Positions 33,427 to 42,571 of a stretch of 56,768 nt of DNA are shown piece after piece. Numbering within the stretch: position 1 is the first letter of the stretch; each line of letters begins with the position of its first letter. The notes beneath the pieces are model-generated. The model ran no database searches and was not told where the DNA came from. It worked only from the letters and a program-made list of their open reading frames with translations. The translations under genes and the position numbers were made by a program. The stretch is from Tistrella mobilis. Lineage in GTDB: Bacteria; Pseudomonadota; Alphaproteobacteria; Tistrellales; Tistrellaceae. The stretch spans positions 1 through 56,768 of the forward strand of contig NZ_JBBIAB010000030.1 in the NCBI RefSeq assembly GCF_039634785.1. The letters run 5' to 3'.

Positions 33427-34164
33427 TCAGGACAGCAGCCATGAAAAGGACTGTCTGAGCCGCGCCGTCCCGTCGGTTTCGAACCAGCGGCCATGGGCCA
33501 GGATCACCCGCTCGGGAGCCTGACCGATCATGGTCTCGACCGCCGATTTAAGCCCGGCGCGGTTGTGACGAAAAGTCAGCCGCATATCCCTGGGCATGGA
33601 GCCATGCGGCGCCAGCACCCCGCCCAGCCGGCAGGCGATGCACAGCAGCGGCGAGCCCAGCCGCTCGCGCTCGAAATTCTCGATCAGGTCGGTCAGGATC
33701 AGCGTCCGGCTGGGACGGTGAAAGAACACGATCTCGGTCATGAAATCGCCGGCAACCGGCATGGTGTCCAGCACCCCGTCCCAGGGCCAGGGCCCCGGCC
33801 CGTCCAGCGGTCGAAAGGGGCCGCGGATCCGGTCGCCCGCCTGTTCGGGGATGCGGGGCGCAAGATACACCGCGGCCTCGGGCCAGGCGGCCGCCCAGTC
33901 GGGGATCCACCAGTAATGGATGCGGTTGGGGCCGATGATCCAGGCCGGCCGGCCGATCCGGTCGATCGCGGCCCGAAGCTCCGGCGTCAGCTCGGTGGGC
34001 GAGTGCACGAACAACCGCCCGTCCGGCAGGCGGATGATGGTGGTCCGCGTCGGAAACGGGATTTTCGGCCAGGGCATGCCATAGCGGATCACCGGCCCGT
34101 CGACGATCCACACATCCTCCGCCACGGGCTTCAGCGTGAACAGCGGATCATAGGTCGCCCGCAT
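33427..34164 (-). CDS. DUF4336 protein (metallo-hydrolase-like)
   Basis: A 245-residue DUF4336 protein. Typical segments are VAEDVWIVDGP, FVHSPTELTPEL, IIGPNRIHYWWIPDW and FHRPSRTLILTDLIEN, ending with RVILAHGRWFETDG. The family resembles metallo-beta-lactamase folds with an altered metal site, but no activity is established. It is 12 bp downstream of the Tm-1-like pair on the same strand and may be in that operon. Confidence 0.8.
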   Translation of the reverse strand: MRATYDPLFTLKPVAEDVWIVDGPVIRYGMPWPKIPFPTRTTIIRLPDGRLFVHSPTELTPELRAAIDRIGRPAWIIGPNRIHYWWIPDWAAAWPEAAVYLAPRIPEQAGDRIRGPFRPLDGPGPWPWDGVLDTMPVAGDFMTEIVFFHRPSRTLILTDLIENFERERLGSPLLCIACRLGGVLAPHGSMPRDMRLTFRHNRAGLKSAVETMIGQAPERVILAHGRWFETDGTARLRQSFSWLLS

Positions 34165-34176
34165 CCTGCACCCCGC

Positions 34177-35007
34177 TCAGAACGAGATCGACTTGAACGC
34201 CCGGGTCTGCTCGGTCAACGCCACCTCGGTCGGCAGGCGCTCCATGGAACTCGCCCCATAGAAGCCGTGGCAGTGGCGGGCGGTCTTCAGCACATAACCG
34301 GCATCCTCGGGCATCGACACCGGCCCGCCATGGACCAGCACGATGACATCGGGATTGACCGATTGCGCAGCCGCCGCCCAGCGGTCGACCATCGCCGGGC
34401 AGTCTTCCAGCTTCACGGCGGTGTCGGCCCCGATGCTGCCGCCGGTGGTCAGCCCCAGATGGCAGACGATGATGTCGGCACCGGCTTCTGCCATGGCGAC
34501 CGCATCCGCCTCGCCGAAGACATAGGGCGTGGTCAGCATGTCTTTCGCGGCCGCAAGCCGGATCATCTCCACCTCATGGGCATAGCCCATGCCGGTCTCT
34601 TCCAGGTTCTGGCGGAACACGCCGTCGATCAGCCCCACGGTCGGGAAGTTCTGCACGCCCGCGAAACCCAGCGCCTTCAGCTGGTCCAGATAGTGATCGA
34701 AGATGCAGAACGGGTCGGTGCCGTTGACGCCGGCCAGGACCGGGGTGTGCTTCACCACCGGCAGCACCTCGCGCGCCATTTCCATCACGATCTCGTTGGC
34801 ATTGCCATAGGCGAGCAGGCCCGACAGCGAGCCGCGCCCGGCCATGCGATAGCGGCCGGAATTGTAGATCACGATCAGGTCGATCCCGCCGGCTTCCTCG
34901 CATTTGGCCGACAGGCCGGTCCCGGCCCCGCCGCCGATGATCGGGATCCGGTCGGCCACCATCCGGCGGAAACGGTCCATCAGCTGGCCACGATCGAAAC
35001 GGGTCAT
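34177..35007 (-). CDS. TIM-barrel protein, PEP-hydrolase-like (Tm-1 C-terminal half)
   Basis: A 276-residue TIM-barrel protein of the 'phosphoenolpyruvate hydrolase/TIM-barrel signal transduction' family. It contains [56 protein letters not shown] and [17 protein letters not shown]. Three ATGs in a row mark the start; the last, at 35007, has the best spacing from GGGAG. In plants the same domain is fused behind a Tm-1 domain; here the two are adjacent genes, so their products probably interact. The reaction is not known. Confidence 0.85.
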   Translation of the reverse strand: MTRFDRGQLMDRFRRMVADRIPIIGGGAGTGLSAKCEEAGGIDLIVIYNSGRYRMAGRGSLSGLLAYGNANEIVMEMAREVLPVVKHTPVLAGVNGTDPFCIFDHYLDQLKALGFAGVQNFPTVGLIDGVFRQNLEETGMGYAHEVEMIRLAAAKDMLTTPYVFGEADAVAMAEAGADIIVCHLGLTTGGSIGADTAVKLEDCPAMVDRWAAAAQSVNPDVIVLVHGGPVSMPEDAGYVLKTARHCHGFYGASSMERLPTEVALTEQTRAFKSISF

Positions 35008-35009
35008 CA

Positions 35010-36233
35010 TCATCTCCCGGCAATGTCGAGGAAGGCCGCCACCACCGCCTCGGCAAAAGCGGGGTCGTTGACGGCTTGGGGCAGGTCGATCAGCCGCCGG
35101 CGATCGGTCTGGCGGACCGTCTCGCGCAGTGCGGCGAACAGGGCGGCATCGGCCTCGGGGTCGTGGAAGGGCGCGCCGGGCACATCGATCACCGACACGC
35201 CGCCCAGCGGCAGCAGGAAGCGGACCTCGCCCTCCATGCGGTTCAGCCGCTCGCCGATCCAGCGGCCCATCCGGTCGTTCTCCTCGGGCGTGGTCCGCAT
35301 CAGCGTGACCTGGGCATTGTGGACATGAAGCTGCCGGTCGCGATAGCGCGCGGGCACGGTCTCCAGCCCGCCGAAATTCACCATGTCGAGCGCGCCGCAC
35401 GAACCGACATAGGGCAGCCGCGTGCGGATCGCCGCACCCAGCCGGTCCTCGCCCGCGCTCATCACCCCGCCCATCAGCAGATCGGCGACTTCGGTGGTGG
35501 TCACGTCGATCATGCCGGCAAGGCGGCCGCTATCGGCCAGTTTCTCCATCGTCCGCCCGCCGGTGCCGGTGGCGTGGAAAACGAAGCATTCGTAATCGGC
35601 CTCCAGCCGCGCCACCACCTGTTCGATGCAGGGGGTGGTGACGCCGAACATGGTCAGGCCGAGCGCGGGCTTCTCCGGTACCACGGCGTCGGGCAGCGGC
35701 CGGGTGACGGCGCCGGCCATCATGTTGGCGGCATTGCCCAGAACCTTGCGCGAGATTGAATTCAGCCCGGCCAGATCGACCACCGAATAGAGCATGGCGA
35801 TGTCGTTGGGCCCCACATAGGGCGCCACATCGCCCGAGGCGACGGTCGAGATCATGATCTTAGGGGTGCCGACCGGAAGCCGACCCATCCCCGGGGTGAT
35901 CAGTGCGGTATTGCCCGAACCGCCCGCCCCGATCATGCCCAGGATGCGGGGCGCCTGCGCATCCACCCAGGCCGCGAAGGCCCGCGCCACAATGGCCACC
36001 GCCTGACCGCGATCCGCCGTTGCAGCCAGTTCTTCCGCCGCCCCAGGCAGCGCGGCCAGCACGTCCCGCGTGGTGACGTCGGCGGCCCCGGAGCTGCCGC
36101 GGGGGGCCACATCGACCAGTTTCACGGCCACGCCGGCCGCGCGGATCAGATCCCGCAGATAGACCAGCTCGTCGCTCTTGGTATCGCAGGTGCCGGTGAC
36201 GACGACGAAGGGGGCATCGGTCGTATCGCTCAT
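35010..36233 (-). CDS. Tm-1-like ATP-binding protein (UPF0261)
   Basis: A 407-residue UPF0261 protein. The opening [39 protein letters not shown] and [18 protein letters not shown] are family hallmarks. [25 protein letters not shown] and MTTPEEN-type segments follow. The tomato Tm-1 N-terminal domain of this fold binds ATP and inhibits a viral replicase, but the bacterial role is unknown. Its stop overlaps the start cluster of the TIM-barrel gene, so the two are coupled. Confidence 0.88.
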   Translation of the reverse strand: MSDTTDAPFVVVTGTCDTKSDELVYLRDLIRAAGVAVKLVDVAPRGSSGAADVTTRDVLAALPGAAEELAATADRGQAVAIVARAFAAWVDAQAPRILGMIGAGGSGNTALITPGMGRLPVGTPKIMISTVASGDVAPYVGPNDIAMLYSVVDLAGLNSISRKVLGNAANMMAGAVTRPLPDAVVPEKPALGLTMFGVTTPCIEQVVARLEADYECFVFHATGTGGRTMEKLADSGRLAGMIDVTTTEVADLLMGGVMSAGEDRLGAAIRTRLPYVGSCGALDMVNFGGLETVPARYRDRQLHVHNAQVTLMRTTPEENDRMGRWIGERLNRMEGEVRFLLPLGGVSVIDVPGAPFHDPEADAALFAALRETVRQTDRRRLIDLPQAVNDPAFAEAVVAAFLDIAGR

Positions 36234-36340
36234 GGGGTCGTTCCCTCCCGGTTCGGCTTTTGACCGAACCCTATTGCATCGGAACCCTTCACCCCAAGAG
36301 AAATTCCACACCATTGCCCGCGGAAAAAGCGAGCCCTCGG

Positions 36341-37144
36341 TCACAGCAGAACCATCACCACCAGCACCAGGGTAAGCAGCACAAGATATGCCCTGGCATG
36401 CAGACGATCAGGCAGGCGGCCGATCAGCGGCGCGCTCAGCCTGACGCCGATCGTCGATCCGATGGCGAGGGCCAGGAAGGCGCCGGCATCGACATATCCC
36501 GTCGATCCCTCGGCCAGCCCCACATAGCCGATCGTCCCCGCCACCGCCATCGGCAGGGAAAGCGGGCTTGCCATCGCAGTGGCGGCGGTCATGTCGGCGC
36601 CGCGCCGACGCAGCAGCGGCACGGTCATCACGCTGCCGCCGACGCCCAGAAAGGCCGCGATCGCGCCGATGCCCAGCCCGATCAGGGCCGCGGCCCGCCG
36701 CCGCATCGGCCGGGCCGGCCTCGCCGCACGGGTCATGAAACCGGGCCGGAACAGACAGTCGAGAATGGTGAGGCCCAGATAGGCGATGAAGGCCGCCCTG
36801 AGGCCTTCGCCCCCGAACGAGATCGCCGCCCGGGCGCCGATCACGGCCCCCAGGCTGACCGGCAGGATCAGCGGCCGCAGCTGCCCCATGTCCAGGCTGC
36901 CGGCACGGGCATGGCGCAGGCTGGCAAAACCGGCGCCGACTATCATCACCGCCGTGGAGGTCGCGACCGCCATATGCATGGCCTGCGCAGGCGCGGTACC
37001 GGCGGCCGTGAACATCGCATAGAGCAGGGGTACGGCGACGAAACCGCCGCCGAAGCCGAACAGAACGGTGGTGAGCCCGGCGAGCCCGCCGAAGGCCAGA
37101 AGCAGAAGATTGAGATCGATCGGAAGATGCATGGCACGGGGCAT
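36341..37144 (-). CDS. TauE/SafE-family permease (second copy)
   Basis: A 267-residue membrane protein with about eight helices and the two TauE/SafE repeats, LTTVLFGFGGGFVAVPLLYA and IGAIAAFLGVGGSVMTVPLL. It differs clearly from the permease of the sulfide locus. The start is 37144 or the ATG four codons in. It is divergent from an AraC regulator with about 110 bp between them, so it may be induced by that regulator. The substrate is unknown, probably a small organic or sulfur anion. Confidence 0.85.
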   Translation of the reverse strand: MPRAMHLPIDLNLLLLAFGGLAGLTTVLFGFGGGFVAVPLLYAMFTAAGTAPAQAMHMAVATSTAVMIVGAGFASLRHARAGSLDMGQLRPLILPVSLGAVIGARAAISFGGEGLRAAFIAYLGLTILDCLFRPGFMTRAARPARPMRRRAAALIGLGIGAIAAFLGVGGSVMTVPLLRRRGADMTAATAMASPLSLPMAVAGTIGYVGLAEGSTGYVDAGAFLALAIGSTIGVRLSAPLIGRLPDRLHARAYLVLLTLVLVVMVLL

Positions 37145-37253
37145 CCTGATGGGGCAGCGTCCGGGCCATCATGGCGTCGGCAGGCCTTGCCGGCTTTCGA
37201 AGATCAGCCGATCATCTTCGCGTTCAGGCCACATTCCGGAAGATTGCCCTCCC

Positions 37254-38021
37254 TTGCGCAACATCGCCCTCGACACGGTCGACGCCACCCCGCGTCCGGT
37301 GCTGGCGATCGGCACCGACTATCCGCACGGGGCGCAGCTGCCGCCCCACACCCATCGCCGCGCGCAGTTTCTCTACGGCATGACCGGGCTGATGGAGGTG
37401 GAGACCGCCGATGGTGCCTGGGTGGTGCCGCCGCATGCCGGGGTCTGGGTTCCCGCCGGCGCCCGCCATGCGGTGCGGATGGTGGGGGTCGCGACCCGCA
37501 GCCTGTACATCGAACCGGCGGCAGCGCCGCGTCCGGCGGCGATCTGCGAGGTGCTGACCGTCTCGCCCCTGCTCCACCAGCTGCTGCTCTCTGCCGCGGA
37601 ACTGCCCGCCCTCTATGATCAGGCGGGCCGCGACGGGGCGTTGATCGGGCTGATCCTGCACGAGCTTGCCGCCGCCCCGGTGCTGCCGGTCTTCGCGCCG
37701 CTGCCGCCGGATCCGCGCCTCGGCGCGCTCTGCCGCGAGATCCTGCGCGCCCCCGATATCCGCATCCGCCCCGACGACATCGCCCGCCGGCTGGCGATGA
37801 GCCCGCGCAGTTTCACCCGCTTCTTCCGCAGCCAGACCGGCCTCTCCTTCGGGGCCTGGCGTCGCCAGGCCTGTCTGATGGCGGCCCTCTCCAGGCTCGC
37901 CGCCGGCCAGCCGGTCACCACCGTGGCGCTGGATCTGGGCTATGACAGCCCGGCCGCCTTCTCGACCATGGTCCGGCGCCTGCTGGGCCGGCCGCCCTCG
38001 GCCCTGGCGGGCAATGTCTGA
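37254..38021 (+). CDS. AraC-family regulator with cupin sensor domain
   Basis: A 255-residue AraC protein. The N-terminal cupin half includes HGAQLPPHTHRRAQFLYGMT and VPPHAGVWVPAGARHAVRM. The C-terminal pair of helix-turn-helix motifs includes IARRLAMSPRSFTRFFRSQT and VALDLGYDSPAAFSTMVRRL. No ATG fits: a TTG at 37254 with GGAAGA upstream best matches the family start, and the frame is open further left. The divergent TauE/SafE gene is the likely target. Confidence 0.8.
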   Translation: MRNIALDTVDATPRPVLAIGTDYPHGAQLPPHTHRRAQFLYGMTGLMEVETADGAWVVPPHAGVWVPAGARHAVRMVGVATRSLYIEPAAAPRPAAICEVLTVSPLLHQLLLSAAELPALYDQAGRDGALIGLILHELAAAPVLPVFAPLPPDPRLGALCREILRAPDIRIRPDDIARRLAMSPRSFTRFFRSQTGLSFGAWRRQACLMAALSRLAAGQPVTTVALDLGYDSPAAFSTMVRRLLGRPPSALAGNV

Positions 38022-38126
38022 CGCAACCATGTCCGAGGGGGCCGCCGGCCGGGATCGGAACACGCCGCCCCGGCAGGGGTTCGGACGGCAATGGGCGCAT
38101 CGCCCGCCGATCAGGAGACCGGATCC

Positions 38127-38594
38127 ATGCCGCTCACACTCCGGAGCCCCGCTTTCGCCGACGGCGAACGCATTCCCGACCGTTTCACCCGGACGGGCGA
38201 CAATCTGTCGCCACCCCTCGACTGGCAGGACCCGCCCGAGGGCACCCGAAGCTTCCTGCTGATCGTCAAAGACCCCGATGCCCCCGGCGGCACCTTCCGC
38301 CACTGGGCCGTGTTCGACCTGCCCGCCGATCGGACAGGGCTGGAGGAAGGGGCCGGCCGTCCCGGCAGCGGCGTCCGCCACGGCACCAATGATTTCGGTT
38401 CAGCGGCCTATGACGGTCCTGAGCCGCCCGAAGGCCATGGTCCCCATCACTATCACTTCCGTCTGGCCGCACTCGACATCGACCATCTGGAGGTCGACCC
38501 GGGCCGCCGCGTCGGCGAAATCTGGGCCGCCGCCCGGCCGCATATGCTCGCCGAAGCCGGGCTGGTCGGGCTGTATGAACGCGGCCGCGGCTGA
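38127..38594 (+). CDS. YbhB/YbcL-family PEBP protein
   Basis: A 155-residue phosphatidylethanolamine-binding-protein homologue. It has the family motifs LSPPLDWQDPPEGTRSFLLI, KDPDAPGGTFRHWAVFDLPA and the ligand-loop YDGPEPPEGHGPHHYHFRL. A CAGGAG ribosome site precedes the ATG. No signal peptide, so cytoplasmic. Bacterial members have no agreed role. Confidence 0.9.
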   Translation: MPLTLRSPAFADGERIPDRFTRTGDNLSPPLDWQDPPEGTRSFLLIVKDPDAPGGTFRHWAVFDLPADRTGLEEGAGRPGSGVRHGTNDFGSAAYDGPEPPEGHGPHHYHFRLAALDIDHLEVDPGRRVGEIWAAARPHMLAEAGLVGLYERGRG

Positions 38595-38598
38595 CCCG

Positions 38599-38618
38599 GG
38601 CCGGTCTCTATGCCGGCC
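38599..38618. terminator. Hairpin between convergent genes
   Basis: GGCCGG and CCGGCC (38599-38604, 38613-38618) around an 8-base loop, in a 13-bp convergent gap; no T-run. Possible bidirectional terminator. Confidence 0.4.
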
Positions 38619-39459
38619 GGGCCGACGCGTCGGGCGGATCGCGGAAGAAGCCTTCCAGCTCCGCGAAAGGCATGGCCTGGCCGGCAAAGCCGAAACTGCC
38701 GTCGCGGCGCATCTCGCGCGCGGCCCGGACGAAGGCACCGAAGGCGAGCCGGGCGAGGGTCGACCCCAGGCTGATCCGCTTCACGCCTGCCGCGGCCAGT
38801 TCATCGGCCGAAGCCGCCATGCCCGCGATGCCGATCACCACATTGACCGGCCGGCTCACGGCGGCACAGACCCTGCGCACCGCCTCCAGATCCGGCAGGC
38901 CCGGCGCATAGAGGACGTCGGCACCGGCCGCTTCGAAGGCCTGAAGGCGGCGGATGGTGTCGTCCGGATCCGGGCGACCCCACATGAAATTCTCGGCCCG
39001 CGCCGTCAGCACGAAATCCCGATCCAGCCCGCGGGCGGCCTCTGCCGCAGCGGCAATGCGCTCGACCGCGAGCCCATGGTCATAGATCGGCTGCGACCTG
39101 TCGCCGGTGTGATCTTCCAGCGAGCAGCCGGCAAGCCCGGCCGCCGCCGCGGCCCGGACGGTTTCGGCAGCGCTGTCCGGATCATCGCCGAACCCCTTCT
39201 CCAGATCGGCCGAGACCGGCAGCGCCGTCGCGTCGACGATCGACCGGCAATGCGCCAGAACCTGCGCGCGCCCGGCCACGCCTTCCGGCTGGCCGGCGGA
39301 AAAGGCCATGCCGGCGCTGGTGGTCGCAAGGGCCGGGAAGCCCATCGCCGCCAGGATCCGCGCGGTGCCCGCATCCCAGGGATTGGGCAGGATGAAGGCG
39401 CCGGGCGCCTCGTGGAGCCTGCGGAAGACGCGGCCGGGATCAGCTGCCGGGAGGGTCAT
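38608..39459 (-). CDS. Isocitrate lyase/PEP-mutase family protein
   Basis: A 283-residue TIM-barrel enzyme of the isocitrate lyase/PEP mutase superfamily. Motifs are FILPNPWDAGTARILAAMGF, LPVSADLEKGFGDDPDSAAE with metal-binding acidic residues, AGCSLEDHTGD and FVLTARAENFMWG. The GVKRISLGSTLARLAFGAF segment is common in the uncharacterised branch resembling oxaloacetate hydrolase or carboxyphosphonoenolpyruvate mutase. The canonical KKCGH of isocitrate lyase is absent, so it is not glyoxylate-cycle lyase. The substrate is unknown. Confidence 0.88.
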   Translation of the reverse strand: MTLPAADPGRVFRRLHEAPGAFILPNPWDAGTARILAAMGFPALATTSAGMAFSAGQPEGVAGRAQVLAHCRSIVDATALPVSADLEKGFGDDPDSAAETVRAAAAAGLAGCSLEDHTGDRSQPIYDHGLAVERIAAAAEAARGLDRDFVLTARAENFMWGRPDPDDTIRRLQAFEAAGADVLYAPGLPDLEAVRRVCAAVSRPVNVVIGIAGMAASADELAAAGVKRISLGSTLARLAFGAFVRAAREMRRDGSFGFAGQAMPFAELEGFFRDPPDASARPA

Positions 39460-39630
39460 CGGAGACCTCCATCATCATATCGGGGGCCTTCATCCTCTCA
39501 GCCGGATCCGAACATATCAAGAACAAATCATCCGCCCCAACTTGACACCGCCGCCTCAGGGCGAAATGGTCAACGCATATGCAATGTCCGGCGGATCCGC
39601 CGGCGTCCTGCATCTGAAGGGACCGCACCC
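39460..39630 (+). promoter_or_regulatory. Upstream region of the copper locus
   Basis: A 171-bp divergent spacer with an AT-richer centre. TTGACA at 39542-39547 is a good -35 box. ACC...GGT lies around the following 24 bases, loosely recalling MerR-type copper promoters, but the arms are not symmetric and no clear -10 fits. A copper-responsive promoter is plausible from context only. Confidence 0.35.
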
Positions 39631-40026
39631 GTGACGGACCGCCCTCGCCGACACGCCCGGGCCGGCATGCTGGTTCAGAGCCTTCTGGTGCTCGTGTTTC
39701 TGCTGGCCTCGATCACCGGACCGCTGGCCGCGTGCTGCGATCACGGCCTGCCGCCGGCCGCGGGGGAACATCCGATCATCGGGGGCCCCGACCACCTCTC
39801 CGGCAGACCGTCGATCATGGATGGCCAGACCTCCCCGCACGCGCAGCCCTGCCTCACATCCATTTGTCGCCTGGGCACCTGTCGCCTGGGCTGCCCGACG
39901 CCGCCGGGCCTCGACGGCGGCATGATCCGCACCGTTGCGGCCATTCTCCTGCCCGCGCGCAGCGACCCCTTACCGGACGGCATCGCACTTTCTCCGCCCC
40001 CCGGTCCGCCGCGACCTCTGGCCTGA
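39631..40026 (+). CDS. Small exported Cys-rich protein of the copper locus
   Basis: A 131-residue protein from a GTG start with AAGGG upstream. A signal peptide is visible ([20 protein letters not shown]). The mature part has CCDHG, then [17 protein letters not shown] with repeated Cys, the second repeat arising from a 12-bp direct duplication at the DNA level (39865-39876 and 39880-39891). It does not match a family I know. The position just before a copper ATPase, the Cys/His content and the export signal suggest a periplasmic metal-binding or sensing protein, functionally comparable to CopL-type proteins. Confidence 0.65.
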   Translation: MTDRPRRHARAGMLVQSLLVLVFLLASITGPLAACCDHGLPPAAGEHPIIGGPDHLSGRPSIMDGQTSPHAQPCLTSICRLGTCRLGCPTPPGLDGGMIRTVAAILLPARSDPLPDGIALSPPPGPPRPLA

Positions 40027-40112
40027 CCGAAAGACGACGCCCCTGCGGGCATCGTCCATCCCGTCATACCGCCGGTTTTGCGCCCGGAACACGAAAGGGG
40101 GCCATCGTCATC

Positions 40113-42326
40113 ATGTCCGATCACCATCAATCGCATCACGATCATTCCCACCATCATCTGCACGGGCACATGCACGCGGCCGGAAAGGCCGGGGCGATCG
40201 ACGCCCCGCCCGGCACCGTCTGGACCTGCCCCATGCATCCCGAGATCCGCAAAGACGGCCCCGGCAGCTGCCCGATCTGCGGGATGGCGCTGGAACCGCT
40301 GATGGTCACCGCCGAAAGCGGCCCCAGCCCCGAACTGGCCGATATGACCCGACGTTTCCGGTTCGGTCTGCTGCTGGCGATCCCGGTCTTCCTGCTGGAA
40401 ATGGGGGCCCATCTCGTGCCCGCCCTGCATCGCCTGGTCCCGGCCGGGGTGTCGGTCTGGATCCAGTTCATCCTGGCCACCCCGGTGGTGCTGTGGGCGG
40501 GCTGGCCGTTCTTCCGTCGTGGCTGGTCCTCGATCGTCAATCGCAGCCTCAACATGTTCACCCTGATCGCCATGGGAACGGGGGTGGCCTGGACCTACAG
40601 CGTCGTCGCCACCCTGGCACCGGGCGTTTTTCCCGAGGCGTTTCGCGGCGCCGACGGCACCGTCGCGGTCTATTTCGAAGCGGCGGCGGTGATCACCGTC
40701 CTGGTCCTGCTGGGCCAGGTGCTGGAACTGCGCGCCCGTGAGCGCACCTCGGGCGCTCTCCGCGCCCTTCTGAACCTCACCCCAAAGACGGCGCGGCGGA
40801 TCGGGGCCGATGGTGCCGAGGCCGATATTGCGGTGGAAGACGTCGCCATCGGCGACCGTCTGCGGGTGCGGCCGGGTGAAACCGTACCCGTGGACGGCAT
40901 CGTCGAAGACGGCCGCTCCTCAGTGGACGAATCCATGGTGACCGGCGAATCGATGCCGGTCGGCCGCAGCGCCGGTGACCGGGTCGTCGGCGGAACGCTC
41001 AACCAGACGGGCGCTCTGGTCATCCGCGCCGAAAAAGTCGGCCGGGATACGATGCTCGCACGCATCGTGCAGATGGTGGCGGATGCCCAGCGCTCCCGGG
41101 CCCCCATCCAGCGCATGGCCGATCAGGTGTCGGGCTGGTTCGTCCCCATCGTCATCGTGATGGCGCTGCTCGCCTTCGCCGCCTGGGGGCTTTGGGGTCC
41201 GTCACCGCGCCTGGCCCACGGGTTGATCGCCGCCGTCTCGGTTCTGATCATCGCCTGCCCCTGTGCCCTTGGTCTGGCCACGCCCATGTCCATCATGGTG
41301 GGTGTCGGCAAGGGCGCCGCCGCCGGCGTGCTGATCAAGAACGCCGAAGCGCTGGAACGGATGGAGAAGGTTGACACCCTGGTGGTCGACAAGACCGGCA
41401 CATTGACCGAAGGCCGTCCGGCGGTGACGCATATCGCCGCCGCACCGGACCATGACGAGGCCGATATTCTGCGCCTTGCGGCTGCCGTCGAGGCCGCCTC
41501 GGAACATCCGCTGGCACAGGCGATCGTGGCGGCAGCCGAGGCCAGACACATCCGGCCACCCCAGGTCACGGCATTCTTGTCGCCCACCGGCAAGGGGGCC
41601 CGCGGGATCGTCGAAGGACGGCGGATCGTGCTCGGAAATGCGGCCTTCCTGGGAGAAGAGGGCATCGACACCTCCTCCCTGTCCGATCAGGCGGATAGCC
41701 TGCGCCATGACGGTGCGACAGCGATCTATGTCGGTGTGGACGGTCGCGCCGCCGGTGTCTTCGCCATCGCCGATCCCGTCAAGCAGACAACGCCGGATGC
41801 GCTGACGGCGCTCCATGCAGACGGCATTCGCATCGTCATGCTGACCGGTGACAACCGGACCACCGCCGAGGCCGTCGCCCGGCGTATCGGCATCGACGAG
41901 GTGGAGGCAGACGTCCTGCCGGACCGCAAAGCCGAAATTGTCCAGCGGCTGAAGGCCGAGGGCCGGGTGGTGGCGATGGCCGGCGACGGCGTCAACGACG
42001 CCCCGGCGCTCGCCGCCGCCGATGTCGGCATCGCCATGGGGTCGGGCACCGATGTTGCGATCGAAAGTGCCGGCATCACCCTGCTCAAGGGCGATCTCAC
42101 CGGCATCGTGAAGGCGCGCCGCCTGTCCCAGGCCACCATGACGAATATCCGTCAGAACCTCGTCTTCGCCTTCATCTACAACGCCGCCGGCATTCCGGTG
42201 GCGGCGGGCGTGCTCTATCCGGTGTTCGGCCTGCTGCTGTCACCCGTCATCGCCGCCGCCGCCATGGCGCTGTCGTCGGTGAGCGTCATCGGCAACGCAC
42301 TCCGGCTCAGATCAATGAAGGTCTGA
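40113..42326 (+). CDS. copA: Copper-translocating P1B-type ATPase
   Basis: A 737-residue heavy-metal ATPase. A His-rich N-terminus ([20 protein letters not shown]) is followed by a heavy-metal-binding zinc-ribbon-like domain ([20 protein letters not shown]). The membrane metal site is CPC at 382-384, in [13 protein letters not shown]. The phosphorylated Asp426 is in DKTGTLTEG, followed by SEHPLAQA and [10 protein letters not shown]. The last helix pair has [15 protein letters not shown] and [15 protein letters not shown], the MxxSS of copper(I) pumps. The HMA domain of typical CopA is replaced by the His-rich and zinc-ribbon-like part. It exports copper or silver to the periplasm. Confidence 0.93.
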   Translation: MSDHHQSHHDHSHHHLHGHMHAAGKAGAIDAPPGTVWTCPMHPEIRKDGPGSCPICGMALEPLMVTAESGPSPELADMTRRFRFGLLLAIPVFLLEMGAHLVPALHRLVPAGVSVWIQFILATPVVLWAGWPFFRRGWSSIVNRSLNMFTLIAMGTGVAWTYSVVATLAPGVFPEAFRGADGTVAVYFEAAAVITVLVLLGQVLELRARERTSGALRALLNLTPKTARRIGADGAEADIAVEDVAIGDRLRVRPGETVPVDGIVEDGRSSVDESMVTGESMPVGRSAGDRVVGGTLNQTGALVIRAEKVGRDTMLARIVQMVADAQRSRAPIQRMADQVSGWFVPIVIVMALLAFAAWGLWGPSPRLAHGLIAAVSVLIIACPCALGLATPMSIMVGVGKGAAAGVLIKNAEALERMEKVDTLVVDKTGTLTEGRPAVTHIAAAPDHDEADILRLAAAVEAASEHPLAQAIVAAAEARHIRPPQVTAFLSPTGKGARGIVEGRRIVLGNAAFLGEEGIDTSSLSDQADSLRHDGATAIYVGVDGRAAGVFAIADPVKQTTPDALTALHADGIRIVMLTGDNRTTAEAVARRIGIDEVEADVLPDRKAEIVQRLKAEGRVVAMAGDGVNDAPALAAADVGIAMGSGTDVAIESAGITLLKGDLTGIVKARRLSQATMTNIRQNLVFAFIYNAAGIPVAAGVLYPVFGLLLSPVIAAAAMALSSVSVIGNALRLRSMKV

Positions 42327-42359
42327 GACCCCGGCTCGGCCGCCGCCACATCGAGAGAC

Positions 42360-42526
42360 GTGACGGCGGTCACAAACCACACCCGGATGTGTACTGGTGC
42401 AGAATCATACACTAATACTTGCCATATCTTCCGGCGTTGTCTGCGCACCGGCGCGGTCACCCGCCGTTGACCAGCTCCATTACCCTGGATTGACTGGCGC
42501 ATCTCATGTCCCGCATAGTGACCGCA
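42360..42526 (+). promoter_or_regulatory. Putative control region of the exporter operon
   Basis: Three features are visible: a palindrome GTGAC-GGCG-GTCAC at 42360-42373, an inverted pair GTGTA/TACAC at 42389-42393 and 42408-42412, and a possible promoter TTGACT (42490-42495), 18-base spacer, CATAGT (42514-42519). Overlapping TTGAC motifs at 42467 and 42490 are spaced 23 bp. The region is AT-richer than its flanks. Confidence 0.4.
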
Positions 42527-42527
42527 C

Positions 42528-42559
42528 GAGATCGGGTGCTGACGAGATCGGGTGCTGAC
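42528..42559 (+). repeat. Perfect 16-bp tandem duplication in the leader region
   Basis: GAGATCGGGTGCTGAC occurs twice head to tail (42528-42543 and 42544-42559), just downstream of the likely transcription start and 5 bp before the GGGAGG ribosome site region of the substrate gene. It could be a slippage product or a regulator/RNA-binding site. Confidence 0.8.
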
Positions 42560-42571
42560 CGGGAGGCAGAC

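Noticed and set aside
38608-39459. PEP-mutase-family gene considered as part of a phosphonate synthesis cluster
   Set aside because: The neighbours are unrelated and no phosphonopyruvate decarboxylase or transferase is present.
42528-42559. Tandem 16-bp units considered as the start of a CRISPR array
   Set aside because: Only two head-to-tail copies without spacers and no cas genes anywhere in the window.
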